Shown one piece after another: positions 1-6,070 of a stretch of 8,483 nt of DNA (the first letter of the stretch is position 1; every line of letters starts with the position of its first letter). The position numbers and the translations under genes were made by a program. The DNA lies in NCBI GenBank assembly GCA_028292565.1, contig JAQGMD010000066.1, forward strand, positions 1 through 8,483, given 5' to 3'. Source of the DNA: Burkholderia sp. Lineage in GTDB: Bacteria; Pseudomonadota; Gammaproteobacteria; Burkholderiales; Burkholderiaceae. Under the pieces are notes generated by a model. The model saw only the letters and a list, made by a program, of their open reading frames with translations, did no database searches and was not told where the DNA came from.

Positions 1-158
1 CGCTGCTCGGCGGTGACGGCGACGTCGTGGCCGATATCTTCCGCACTCGCGTACTGCGCCGTGGCAAAGGCAGCGAAGTGTGGGGCTGGGGCACCGCGTA
101 CGGCAAAGCACCTAACCAGGGCGCAACGCTCCCTGTGAACGGAGGTAAGAAGTCATGA
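1..158 (+). CDS. fdh3B: Formate dehydrogenase (FDH3 type) iron-sulfur beta subunit, C-terminal end only
   Basis: Only the last 51 codons are in the window, in the frame starting at base 3, ending in TGA at 156-158. The tail begins with LLGGDGDVVADIF and includes GKGSEVWGWGTAYG, which I recognise as the C-terminus of the FDH3-type beta subunit. That subunit is a ferredoxin-like protein with several 4Fe-4S clusters that passes electrons from the molybdenum or tungsten catalytic subunit to the membrane cytochrome b. No cluster cysteines are visible because they lie upstream of the window. The identity is supported by the formate dehydrogenase gamma subunit gene about 290 bases downstream. The stop codon overlaps the next start in an ATGA, which suggests translational coupling. 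The assignment rests on recalled family resemblance of the tail plus context; another ferredoxin-type subunit of a related oxidoreductase is the main alternative. Confidence 0.75.
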   Translation, partial: LLGGDGDVVADIFRTRVLRRGKGSEVWGWGTAYGKAPNQGATLPVNGGKKS

Positions 159-379
159 TGCCCGTTATCCTGATTTCGGCCTCGGCCGCACTCCTTGCCG
201 CCTGCGGAGAATTCGACCAGGCCAAGACCGCTGATCGCTATTTGCCCGATACCGCGCCATGGCAAGGCGCGAAAAATTCCTTTGTCGCCCAGGGCTGGAA
301 GCCCGGTGAGAAAGCCACATGGGATGCACAGCTGCGTGCCCGCGCACAACACCAGAACGAGTACCTGAAGGCCAACTAG
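155..379 (+). CDS. Small predicted lipoprotein within the formate dehydrogenase operon
   Basis: A 74-residue protein starting at ATG 155, with a strong GGAGGT ribosome binding site at 141-146, eight bases upstream. A second ATG at 158 is possible but has looser spacing. The N-terminus is hydrophobic and ends in a lipobox, LAAC, with Cys17 as the predicted lipidated residue, so the protein should be anchored in the cell envelope facing the periplasm. The signal segment is unusual in having no Lys or Arg before the hydrophobic core. The mature part of about 57 residues is polar with three tryptophans (in APWQG, QGWKPG and ATWDA) and no cysteine or metal motif. It overlaps the beta subunit stop by ATGA and precedes the gamma subunit, so it is probably made with the complex. 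I know no function for it. It might be an accessory or assembly factor at the periplasmic face, but that is inference from position alone. Confidence 0.8.
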   Translation: MMPVILISASAALLAACGEFDQAKTADRYLPDTAPWQGAKNSFVAQGWKPGEKATWDAQLRARAQHQNEYLKAN

Positions 380-389
380 AGGGAATCCC

Positions 390-415
390 GTAGGGGTGCG
401 CCATGCGCACCCTAC
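390..415. repeat. Palindromic hairpin (REP-like) between lipoprotein and gamma subunit genes
   Basis: The arms GTAGGGGTGCGC (390-401) and GCGCACCCTAC (405-415) pair perfectly apart from one extra G, with a CAT loop at 402-404. There is no U-run after it, so it is a poor intrinsic terminator. The GGTGCGC/GCGCACC core resembles palindromes dispersed in many proteobacterial genomes. The 11 bases CCATGCGCACC (401-411) occur again at 1560-1570. In an operon, such a structure often tunes mRNA stability between genes of different dosage. Confidence 0.7.
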
Positions 416-448
416 ATCCGCACGCGAACGGCGTCAGGAGGACAGTTC

Positions 449-1525
449 ATGAACAAACTTGCCAGTCTCGCATTCGGCTTGTTGCTGATTGCAGCGACAG
501 CCCAGGGTCAGGTGAATGAAGCGAAGCCGCCGGTCGAGTCCGTCAACATCCTGACGCAGACCCAGGCTGAACGCAGCGCGGTCCAGCCCGGCAACCTGGC
601 CCCCACCTGGCGCCTGATCAAGGAAGGCGGCGAACACTACTCAAGCTTGCCGGCGCTCGAGTCGGGCGTACTGATACAGCCCCAGCGGCAATTTCTCGGA
701 CAGCCGCGCGCGACCACTGCAGGCGAAGCATGGCGCCAGTATCGCAATGGACCACTGACGAAATACGGTGGAGCGCTCCTGCTCCTCGCGCTATTGGGCG
801 TGGCGGCGGTGTTCTTGCTGCGTGGACCGATCAGGCTGAAAGGAGCGCGTACCGGCCGCACGATCGAACGCTTTACGCCGGTCGAACGAACGGTGCACTG
901 GACCGTGGCAATCAGCTTTCTGGTACTGGCGCTGACGGGCATCGCCATGTTGTTTGGCAAATACGTGCTGCTGCCGGTCTTCGGGCACACCTTGTTCGGC
1001 TTGCTGGCGTATGTCTGCAAGACGATCCACAATTTTGCCGGTCCGGTGTTTACCGTATCGATCATCGTCTTCTTCATCCTCTACTTGAGGGACAACCTGC
1101 CCGCGGCGGCGGACATCAAATGGCTGGCGCGGCTGGGCGGTATGCGCGGAAACGGACACGCGAGTGCAGGGCGCTTCAATGCCGGCGAGAAGTTATGGTT
1201 CTGGGGCGGCCTGGTGGTGCTCGGACTGATCGTCAGCGCGTCCGGCTTTGTGCTCGACATGATCATGCCGGGCAATATGCAGCTCGCCAATGCGATACAC
1301 ATTGCCGGCGCCGTCCTGATGGCGTCGATGTCGATCGCGCACATCTATATCGGAACGGTCGGCATGGAAGGCGCATACGCAGCGATGCGAACCGGCTATG
1401 TGGACGACACCTGGGCCAGGGAACACCATGACCTTTGGTACGAGGACATCCGGAACGGCAAGGTGCCGCGGGTGAGATCGGAAGAAGGCAGGGTAAAGAC
1501 AGGCGGCCCGGTCAAGATACCGTGA
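449..1525 (+). CDS. Formate dehydrogenase gamma subunit, membrane cytochrome b
   Basis: A 358-residue diheme cytochrome b that anchors formate dehydrogenase in the inner membrane and passes electrons from the beta subunit to the quinone pool. ATG 449 follows an AGGAGG site at 437-442, six bases away. The N-terminus looks like a cleavable signal peptide ending near Ala18-Gln19, followed by a polar stretch to about residue 105. Hydrophobic segments lie near residues 108-124, 150-170, 192-213, 249-270 and 281-303. Likely heme ligands are His150, His194, His284 and His298. The last two are 14 residues apart, as are the ligands His155 and His169 of E. coli FdnI. The C-terminus has an acidic, His-containing region (REHHDLWYEDI) typical of these subunits. 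It is longer than the roughly 215-residue E. coli FdnI because of the N-terminal extension, as in the longer class of this family. It closes the operon begun by the beta subunit and lipoprotein genes. Confidence 0.93.
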   Translation: MNKLASLAFGLLLIAATAQGQVNEAKPPVESVNILTQTQAERSAVQPGNLAPTWRLIKEGGEHYSSLPALESGVLIQPQRQFLGQPRATTAGEAWRQYRNGPLTKYGGALLLLALLGVAAVFLLRGPIRLKGARTGRTIERFTPVERTVHWTVAISFLVLALTGIAMLFGKYVLLPVFGHTLFGLLAYVCKTIHNFAGPVFTVSIIVFFILYLRDNLPAAADIKWLARLGGMRGNGHASAGRFNAGEKLWFWGGLVVLGLIVSASGFVLDMIMPGNMQLANAIHIAGAVLMASMSIAHIYIGTVGMEGAYAAMRTGYVDDTWAREHHDLWYEDIRNGKVPRVRSEEGRVKTGGPVKIP

Positions 1526-1531
1526 GTCGTC

Positions 1532-1545
1532 CCCGCCAAGGCGGG
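1532..1545. terminator. GC-rich hairpin after the formate dehydrogenase operon, possible terminator
   Basis: The arms CCCGC (1532-1536) and GCGGG (1541-1545) enclose CAAG and are followed by ATTTC. The hairpin lies seven to twenty bases past the gamma subunit stop, between two convergent genes. The T-run is short, so termination strength is uncertain. It could equally be a degenerate copy of a dispersed palindrome. Confidence 0.45.
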
Positions 1546-1559
1546 ATTTCAATTCGTTG

Positions 1560-1587
1560 CCATGCGCACCGGAACTTCGGGTGCGCA
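1560..1587. repeat. Second copy of the CCATGCGCACC palindrome, between convergent genes
   Basis: TGCGCACC (1563-1570) and GGTGCGCA (1580-1587) form a perfect 8-base inverted repeat with a 9-base loop. It sits between the ends of the gamma subunit gene and the convergent MarR gene, where it could stop or stabilise transcripts from either side. The bases CCATGCGCACC at 1560-1570 are identical to those at 401-411. The next bases (TGCATGGCGC from 1590) echo the same core, suggesting a compound or partly decayed repeat. Confidence 0.6.
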
Positions 1588-1609
1588 GTGTGCATGGCGC
1601 ATCCTGCGA

Positions 1610-2044
1610 CTATTTCGTTTGCGTAAACATCCCTGCGTCCGGGATCCTGAACACTTCATGCAGGTCGACCAGTTGGTCCCTGTGCACCAGAGCTAGTTCG
1701 CGCAACAGTTTTTCACCTTTGGGCTTCAGGAACACCTCCACCGAGCGCTTGTCGTCGCGCCCAGGCCGGCGCTCGACCAGGCCGGCTTTTTCACAGCGCG
1801 AGGTCAGTGCGACCACACCGTGGTGATGCGATTGCAAGCGTTCGGCGAGCTCGGCGATCGTGGCCCATTCTCTTCCGGGAAAGCCCTTCACCTGCAACAA
1901 CAGCAGGTATTGCAATACGGTGATTCCATGTTCCTGGCTCACTTCCTCGCTGAATCGCAGGAAGCGCCGGAGCTGATAACGGAAGTCCGCCAATACTTCG
2001 TAGTCCAGCTTGGTGAGGGGATCGGCAGGTAAGGATTTAGGCAT
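1610..2044 (-). CDS. MarR-family winged-helix transcriptional regulator
   Basis: A 144-residue protein of the usual MarR length, predicted to be a dimeric DNA-binding repressor or activator that responds to small ligands or oxidants. The helix-turn-helix is at about residues 61-90 (ATIAELAERL, then the recognition helix SHHHGVVALTSRCEKAGL). It is followed by the wing signature RRPGRDDKRSV at residues 92-102, matching the DxRS-type wing of the family. The flanking helices would form the dimer interface. Cys84, in the recognition region, is the only cysteine; redox sensing would be speculative. The start at 2044 gives a full-length family member, but no convincing ribosome binding site precedes it. 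The gene is convergent to the formate dehydrogenase operon and is separated by 156 bases from the upstream hybrid kinase gene on the same strand. Its targets cannot be told from the sequence. Confidence 0.9.
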   Translation of the reverse strand: MPKSLPADPLTKLDYEVLADFRYQLRRFLRFSEEVSQEHGITVLQYLLLLQVKGFPGREWATIAELAERLQSHHHGVVALTSRCEKAGLVERRPGRDDKRSVEVFLKPKGEKLLRELALVHRDQLVDLHEVFRIPDAGMFTQTK

Positions 2045-2134
2045 TACGTTTGGAGAAAATGAATGGAATCAACGAGCGTGCATTGAGCGGGAGCGGGAGA
2101 CATGCGAGGCCTCCACCGGCCATGGCCGTTATGA

Positions 2135-2162
2135 AATTTATCAGAGATTGCTCTATGCGCAA
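2135..2162 (-). promoter_or_regulatory. Possible weak promoter for the MarR gene
   Basis: On the minus strand, TTGCGC (2162-2157) and TAAATT (2140-2135) are separated by 16 bases and point toward the MarR start about 90 bases away. Each box matches the sigma-70 consensus only in part. Nearby there is a dyad AAAGC-A-GCTTT (2161-2171), overlapping the -35 box, that could be an operator. The rest of 2045-2200 holds GGCCATGGCC-type palindromes and no gene that I can support. Confidence 0.25.
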
Positions 2163-2200
2163 AGCAGCTTTAAGTGACTCAAATCGTGATGCGTGCGAGC

Positions 2201-3727
2201 TCAGCTCCGGTCGCGCGCGGAATCGCGGATGGTGGCGGCGAGCACGTCGAACGGGACTGGCTTGGTCAGGTGATGGTTGAACCCGGCAGCGAGTACACGG
2301 GCCCGGTCTTTTTCCTGGCCGAAGCCGGTAAGCGCCACAATGATGGCCTTATCCATCCCACGCATCTGGCGCAGTTGCGCAGCGACCGTGAACCCGCTCA
2401 TGTCCGGCAGGCTGAGATCGAGCAAAACAACTTCGGGTTGAAAGCGAAGCGCCGTTTCGATGGCTCCCGCTCCGTTATAACTTTTCTGCACTTCGTGACC
2501 ATGCATCTCAAGCAGTGAACACAAGGTGTCGGCGGCATCGACATTGTCGTCCACGACGAGAACGCGAAGGCTGCCGCTGCCGTTCTGTGCTCCGACCGGC
2601 TCCTGCAAGGGCGACGACTGGTCGGGCGAAATGATAGGCAGGCATATTTCAAATGTGCTTCCCTGGCCGGGGCCGGGACTGGCCGCCTTCACGGTTCCTC
2701 CATGAAGTTCAACCAGGGTTTTCACCAGCGCGAGGCCGATGCCCAGGCCGTCCTGCGCCCGGCCGGGAGCATGTTCCGCCTGCGAAAACAGGTTGAAAAT
2801 GGAAAGCAACCGGTCCTGCGGAACCCCGATCCCATTGTCCAGCACTTTGATGACAACGTGGTCGTCAACTCGCTCTGCCACGAGCGCCAGTTCGCCGCCC
2901 GGTTCGGTAAACTTGGCCGCGTTATGCAGCAGGTTACAGACGATCTGTGAAAGCCGTATGTCGTCGGCGATGACCCACAACACCCGGTCAGGAAACCGCA
3001 CCCTGAGCTTGTGCTGCCAGCGCTCGATCATCGGGCCGGCGGTTTCTATCGCTGCCTCGAGGACCGCCTTGAGCTCAATACGCTTCTTGCGAAGTGCGAT
3101 CTTGCCCTGCGAGATCCGCGAAACGTCGAGCAGGTCGTCGACCAGCCGTACCATGTGATCGGTCTGCCTGATGATAGTCTGGCGTGCATGCTCCTGTTTA
3201 TCCGGCACGGAGGGATCGAGATGACGAAGCAGGTCAACCGCGTTTCGGATCGGCGCAAGCGGATTGCGCAGTTCATGTGCAAGGACAGCCAGGAATTCAT
3301 CCTTGCGGCGATCGACATCGCGCAATTCGCGCTCGACGCGTCCGAGGCGCAGCAGCGCCCTGACGTTCGCCACCAGTTCTTCCGGCTCAATCGGTTCAAA
3401 CAGGTAATTATCCGCGCCATAATCGAGCGCTCGTATCTTGTCGGCGCTGGCGACGTAAGAGGCCGACGTCTGCAATACCAGGATCATGCGCGTAAGCGGG
3501 TCTTCCTTGAGCTTCCTGCAGACTTCCAGGCCATTGATGTCGGGCAGCTTGACGTCGAGCAGCACCAGGTCGGGATTCCCGGTTCTCGCCTGTTCCAGCG
3601 CTTCGGTGCCGTTTGCAGCTTCCATCACCCGGAAACCGGCGTGCGTCAGGATACGAACTTTGGCGTAGCGGGCCGCGTCAGTATCATCGACGATGAGCAG
3701 CAGGGAATTATTCAAATCAGGCGTCAT
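2201..3727 (-). CDS. Hybrid two-component protein: receiver, histidine kinase, receiver
   Basis: A 508-residue soluble protein with no membrane segment. Receiver 1 (about residues 8-127) has acidic residues Asp14-Asp15 and phosphoacceptor Asp58 in LLDVKLPD. The HisKA domain (about 140-210) has His151 in HELRNP. The HATPase domain (about 250-365) has Asn265 and Asn269, a DNGIG box at 297-301 and a GLGIG box at 327-331. Receiver 2 (about 387-505) has Asp393-Asp394, phosphoacceptor Asp437, Thr467 and Lys489. Receiver 1 is unusual: the conserved active-site Lys is Glu111 (YLFEPIEP). The protein probably takes part in a phosphorelay, with receiver 1 as the input and receiver 2 as an internal acceptor; there is no Hpt or DNA-binding domain. 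A GAGG site (3736-3733) sits five bases before ATG 3727. The gene begins 21 bases after the kinase upstream and is the last gene of the stressosome operon. Confidence 0.93.
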   Translation of the reverse strand: MTPDLNNSLLLIVDDTDAARYAKVRILTHAGFRVMEAANGTEALEQARTGNPDLVLLDVKLPDINGLEVCRKLKEDPLTRMILVLQTSASYVASADKIRALDYGADNYLFEPIEPEELVANVRALLRLGRVERELRDVDRRKDEFLAVLAHELRNPLAPIRNAVDLLRHLDPSVPDKQEHARQTIIRQTDHMVRLVDDLLDVSRISQGKIALRKKRIELKAVLEAAIETAGPMIERWQHKLRVRFPDRVLWVIADDIRLSQIVCNLLHNAAKFTEPGGELALVAERVDDHVVIKVLDNGIGVPQDRLLSIFNLFSQAEHAPGRAQDGLGIGLALVKTLVELHGGTVKAASPGPGQGSTFEICLPIISPDQSSPLQEPVGAQNGSGSLRVLVVDDNVDAADTLCSLLEMHGHEVQKSYNGAGAIETALRFQPEVVLLDLSLPDMSGFTVAAQLRQMRGMDKAIIVALTGFGQEKDRARVLAAGFNHHLTKPVPFDVLAATIRDSARDRS

Positions 3728-3748
3728 AGGGACCTCGAGTGTTTGTTT

Positions 3749-5518
3749 TCATGTGGTCGGCCGCGCAGCCTCACTGGTCAATGCGCGCAGATTCGCAACC
3801 AGTTCGTCCCGAAACAATGGTTTTACACAGTATGCATCGGCGCCCAGGGCGAGGCCCTTGCGCCGGTCGTCGATTTCGGTGGCAACAATAACCGGGACCT
3901 GTCTGCGCTCGTCACTGTTTTTGAGCTGCGCCAACCAGCGCCACGTGTCTTCGCCGTGCAGGAAAATGTCGAGCACCACCGCCGCCGGCGTCTGCATCGA
4001 CCACCTCTCTTCAGCTTCACGGATGCTCCTTGCCGGCACGGCGCGGAACTCTGTCCCACGCAGGAATTTTTCGTAAAGCAGCCTGGTTTGCGTGTCGTCT
4101 TCGATGACCAGCACAGGTATCCGATCGTCGGCGTCGGCAGGGGCAGCGTGGTCGCCGGCGCTCGCCGTGTCGTTGTTATCGCAGTGAACCGGAATGATCG
4201 CTGAAAACGTCGATCCCCGCCCGGGTTCGCTCTCAAGCTCGACCCGGCCGCCCAGCAGGCCGGCCAGTTTACGGCATAGCGGAAGGCCCAGGCCTGTACC
4301 CTTTACGCGTTGCTGCAAACGGCTTTCAACCTGGCTGAACTCTTCGAAAATGAGTTGTTGGTATTCCCGCGCGATGCCGACACCGGTATCGCTGACAGCA
4401 AACCGGATGGCGGCTTCTTCGGGCACATGCGTCGCCGTGATCCTTACTTCGCCTGCTTCAGTGAATTTCAGTGCGTTCGAAATGAAGTTGCGCAGTATTT
4501 GCGATACCTTCGCTTCGTCCGTGACCATGACGCACGCATCCTCGGGCTCTTCAAACACCAGCTTCACCGTTTCCGTCACCAGGAGCGGGCGCAGCATGCC
4601 GCGCAGCGCGCTGAACATATCGGTGACGGAAAACGCGACCGGGCGTACCTCGATCTTGCCTGCTTCGATCTTTGCTATATCGAGCAAATCGTTCACCAGG
4701 TCGAGCAACGTTTCCGCGCTTTTGACGATGAAGTTCACCTGTTTCGCCTGTTCTGCCGTCAGGTCGCCGTCGACCCGATCGAGCAGCAGTCTGGACAGTG
4801 CCCTGATCGAACTGAGGGGCGTGCGGAATTCATGACTCATATTCGACAGGAACCGCGTCTTCATTTCGTCGGCGCGGCGCAGGTGGTCCGCTTTCTCATC
4901 GAGTTCCGCGTACAGTGCGACAACGCCGCGATTCGTATCTTCCAGTTCGCGGGTGAGCTGGAGCAACTCATCCTGCCGGGCTTTGAGCTCTGCCAGCGTC
5001 GCCATGAGCTCCTTGTTCTGTTGCTGGACCTCGGAAAGCGTGACATCCGGTGATAGCGCGGCAAGCTGATTGCCCGCTTCTCCGGCCAGTGTCGGGGTTA
5101 ACAATGGCGCGCCTGCGGGCAAAAGTTTTTTCAACGTAATGACGGTGCCGCGGCCCTTCCCGGAAATGATGTCGCATTGATCCATCAGCCGGCGGGCGCC
5201 GATCAGTCCCAGGCCCGTGCCGGTTGTTGACTGGTACCTGCCGGACAGGACCAGGTCCAGATTGGCAATGCCGGGCCCGTCATCTTCCACCCGGATTACG
5301 AGCACCTGCGGGGCGGTTTCTCCTTCGATCGAAAACCTGACCTTGCCGCCGGACGCATAGTTGTAGGCGTTACGCGCCAGCTCCGAGACGGCGGTGGCGA
5401 TGCGAGCCTGGTCCTGGGCGGCAAATCCGCATAGCGCGGCAATTTGCCGCGCGCGCTGGCGCGATGCGACCACGTCGAGCTCGGTGTTGATCCCTGCAGT
5501 GAGAAGTCGCAATGTCAT
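3749..5518 (-). CDS. RsbT-like ATPase domain fused to a hybrid histidine kinase and receiver
   Basis: A 589-residue soluble protein if it starts at ATG 5518. An in-frame GTG at 5551 would add 11 residues. Domain order, numbered from ATG 5518: an RsbT-like GHKL ATPase (about 1-133) with SELARN at 45-50, DDGPG at 79-83 and TGTGLGL at 99-105; a coiled coil (about 160-219); HisKA with His229 in SHEFRTP; HATPase (about 335-445) with Asn348, DTGVG at 377-381 and GTGLGL at 407-412; and a receiver (about 467-585) with Asp474-Asp475, phosphoacceptor Asp517, Thr547 and Lys566. The first domain closely matches the neighbouring RsbT in layout and motifs. It may be where the stressosome passes its signal, either by binding RsbS/RsbR or by partnering RsbT, with the kinase as the output. 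That is inference from fusion and context. I prefer ATG 5518 because the family domain begins there (MTLRLL), although no good SD precedes either start. Confidence 0.9.
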   Translation of the reverse strand: MTLRLLTAGINTELDVVASRQRARQIAALCGFAAQDQARIATAVSELARNAYNYASGGKVRFSIEGETAPQVLVIRVEDDGPGIANLDLVLSGRYQSTTGTGLGLIGARRLMDQCDIISGKGRGTVITLKKLLPAGAPLLTPTLAGEAGNQLAALSPDVTLSEVQQQNKELMATLAELKARQDELLQLTRELEDTNRGVVALYAELDEKADHLRRADEMKTRFLSNMSHEFRTPLSSIRALSRLLLDRVDGDLTAEQAKQVNFIVKSAETLLDLVNDLLDIAKIEAGKIEVRPVAFSVTDMFSALRGMLRPLLVTETVKLVFEEPEDACVMVTDEAKVSQILRNFISNALKFTEAGEVRITATHVPEEAAIRFAVSDTGVGIAREYQQLIFEEFSQVESRLQQRVKGTGLGLPLCRKLAGLLGGRVELESEPGRGSTFSAIIPVHCDNNDTASAGDHAAPADADDRIPVLVIEDDTQTRLLYEKFLRGTEFRAVPARSIREAEERWSMQTPAAVVLDIFLHGEDTWRWLAQLKNSDERRQVPVIVATEIDDRRKGLALGADAYCVKPLFRDELVANLRALTSEAARPTT

Positions 5519-5539
5519 GGTCAGCCAGGTGCCTGTCGC

Positions 5540-5558
5540 GCCTCCCTGCACGGGAGGC
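5540..5558 (-). promoter_or_regulatory. Hairpin in the leader of the RsbT-like kinase gene, with SD-like arm
   Basis: GCCTCCC (5540-5546) and GGGAGGC (5552-5558) form a perfect 7-base stem with a TGCAC loop. In the minus-strand transcript the loop reads GTGCA, so the possible GTG start lies in the loop. The 3' arm GGGAGGC is a strong SD-like sequence held in the stem. It is about 21 bases from ATG 5518, which is too far for normal initiation. Translational control or mRNA processing is possible. There is no U-run, so it is unlikely to be a terminator. Confidence 0.4.
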
Positions 5559-5581
5559 AGTTACCATCAAAAATGCAGATC

Positions 5582-5605
5582 AATATTGCCGACACATGCA
5601 ATATT
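5582..5605. promoter_or_regulatory. Perfect AATATTGC dyad between rsbT and the kinase gene
   Basis: AATATTGC (5582-5589) and GCAATATT (5598-5605) are exact inverted copies, separated by 8 bases. The surrounding stretch is AT-rich compared with the flanking genes. The spacing places the half-site centres about 16 bases apart, which suits a dimeric DNA-binding protein, and it could also form an RNA hairpin. A smaller dyad, CCGGA/TCCGG, lies at 5610-5625. Together these occupy most of the 123-base gap and may mark an internal promoter or processing site; no clear -35/-10 pair was found. Confidence 0.4.
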
Positions 5606-5641
5606 ACTCCCGGAAGCAAATCCGGATGATGCGCGCGCAAT

Positions 5642-6058
5642 TTAATAAGGTTTCCATTTTGTGATTCTTACCGTGGTGCCTGTGCCAAGGGCAGTATCAA
5701 GCTCAAACTCGTCCGACAGGCGCTTCGCGCCGCTCAGGCCCAGTCCCAGGCCGCCGCCGGTGGTATAGCCGTCCTTCAGCGCCAGTTCGACATCGGCGAT
5801 GCCGGGGCCATGATCGATGAAGGCCAGACGGAGCCCGCGGCGGCTGCCGTTGGACACCATCTCAATCCGGGATTCGCCGCCGCCGCCATATTTGAGCGTA
5901 TTGCGCGCAAGTTCGCTGGCCGCGGTCACCATTTTGGTCTGGTCTACCAGGCCGAAACCGACAGATACCAGGCATTCGCGCACGACCTGGCGCAAGCGGA
6001 CCACGTCTTCGTCCGATCGGAGCGGTACAACGATTGACTGCGCATCCTGTATCTTCAA
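5642..6058 (-). CDS. rsbT: RsbT, stressosome switch serine/threonine kinase
   Basis: A 138-residue GHKL-fold protein, the same size as Bacillus subtilis RsbT. In the known system it phosphorylates RsbS and RsbR on stress and is then released to activate a downstream partner. ATP-binding motifs are the N box SELARN (48-53), DHGPG (82-86) and GGGLGLGL (101-108). The tail ITKWKPY resembles the family end. The start is TTG 6058, 12 bases after the rsbS stop. Upstream in-frame codons run directly into that stop, so no ATG or GTG is available there. AAGG at 6070-6067 is eight bases before the TTG. The rsbR-rsbS-rsbT order is the canonical one. The next gene encodes a second domain of the same fold, so RsbT may act on or with that kinase rather than on an RsbU-type phosphatase, which is absent here. 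Confidence 0.93.
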   Translation of the reverse strand: MKIQDAQSIVVPLRSDEDVVRLRQVVRECLVSVGFGLVDQTKMVTAASELARNTLKYGGGGESRIEMVSNGSRRGLRLAFIDHGPGIADVELALKDGYTTGGGLGLGLSGAKRLSDEFELDTALGTGTTVRITKWKPY

Positions 6059-6070
6059 AGCCCAGGCCTT

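Noticed and set aside
730..1431. A 233-codon plus-strand frame inside the gamma subunit gene.
   Set aside because: It is an out-of-frame shadow: the main frame has a signal peptide, membrane segments and heme ligands, and this frame is Arg/Gly-rich with none.
1532..1587. An insertion element or CRISPR-like repeat between the convergent genes.
   Set aside because: There are only two unlike hairpins, with no regular spacing, transposase or target duplication.
2045..2200. A short gene between the MarR and hybrid kinase genes, such as the frame at 2050-2280.
   Set aside because: It runs into the antisense of the hybrid kinase, has no convincing SD and its composition is that of random GC-rich DNA.
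3011..4204. A long plus-strand frame of 397 codons.
   Set aside because: It runs antisense across the junction of the two kinase genes, and its translation shows no family motif, while the minus-strand frames carry complete kinase and receiver motifs. Long antisense frames are common in GC-rich DNA.
4310..5053. A 247-codon plus-strand frame opposite the RsbT-like kinase.
   Set aside because: It is antisense to the HisKA and HATPase coding region, has no SD and no recognisable domain.
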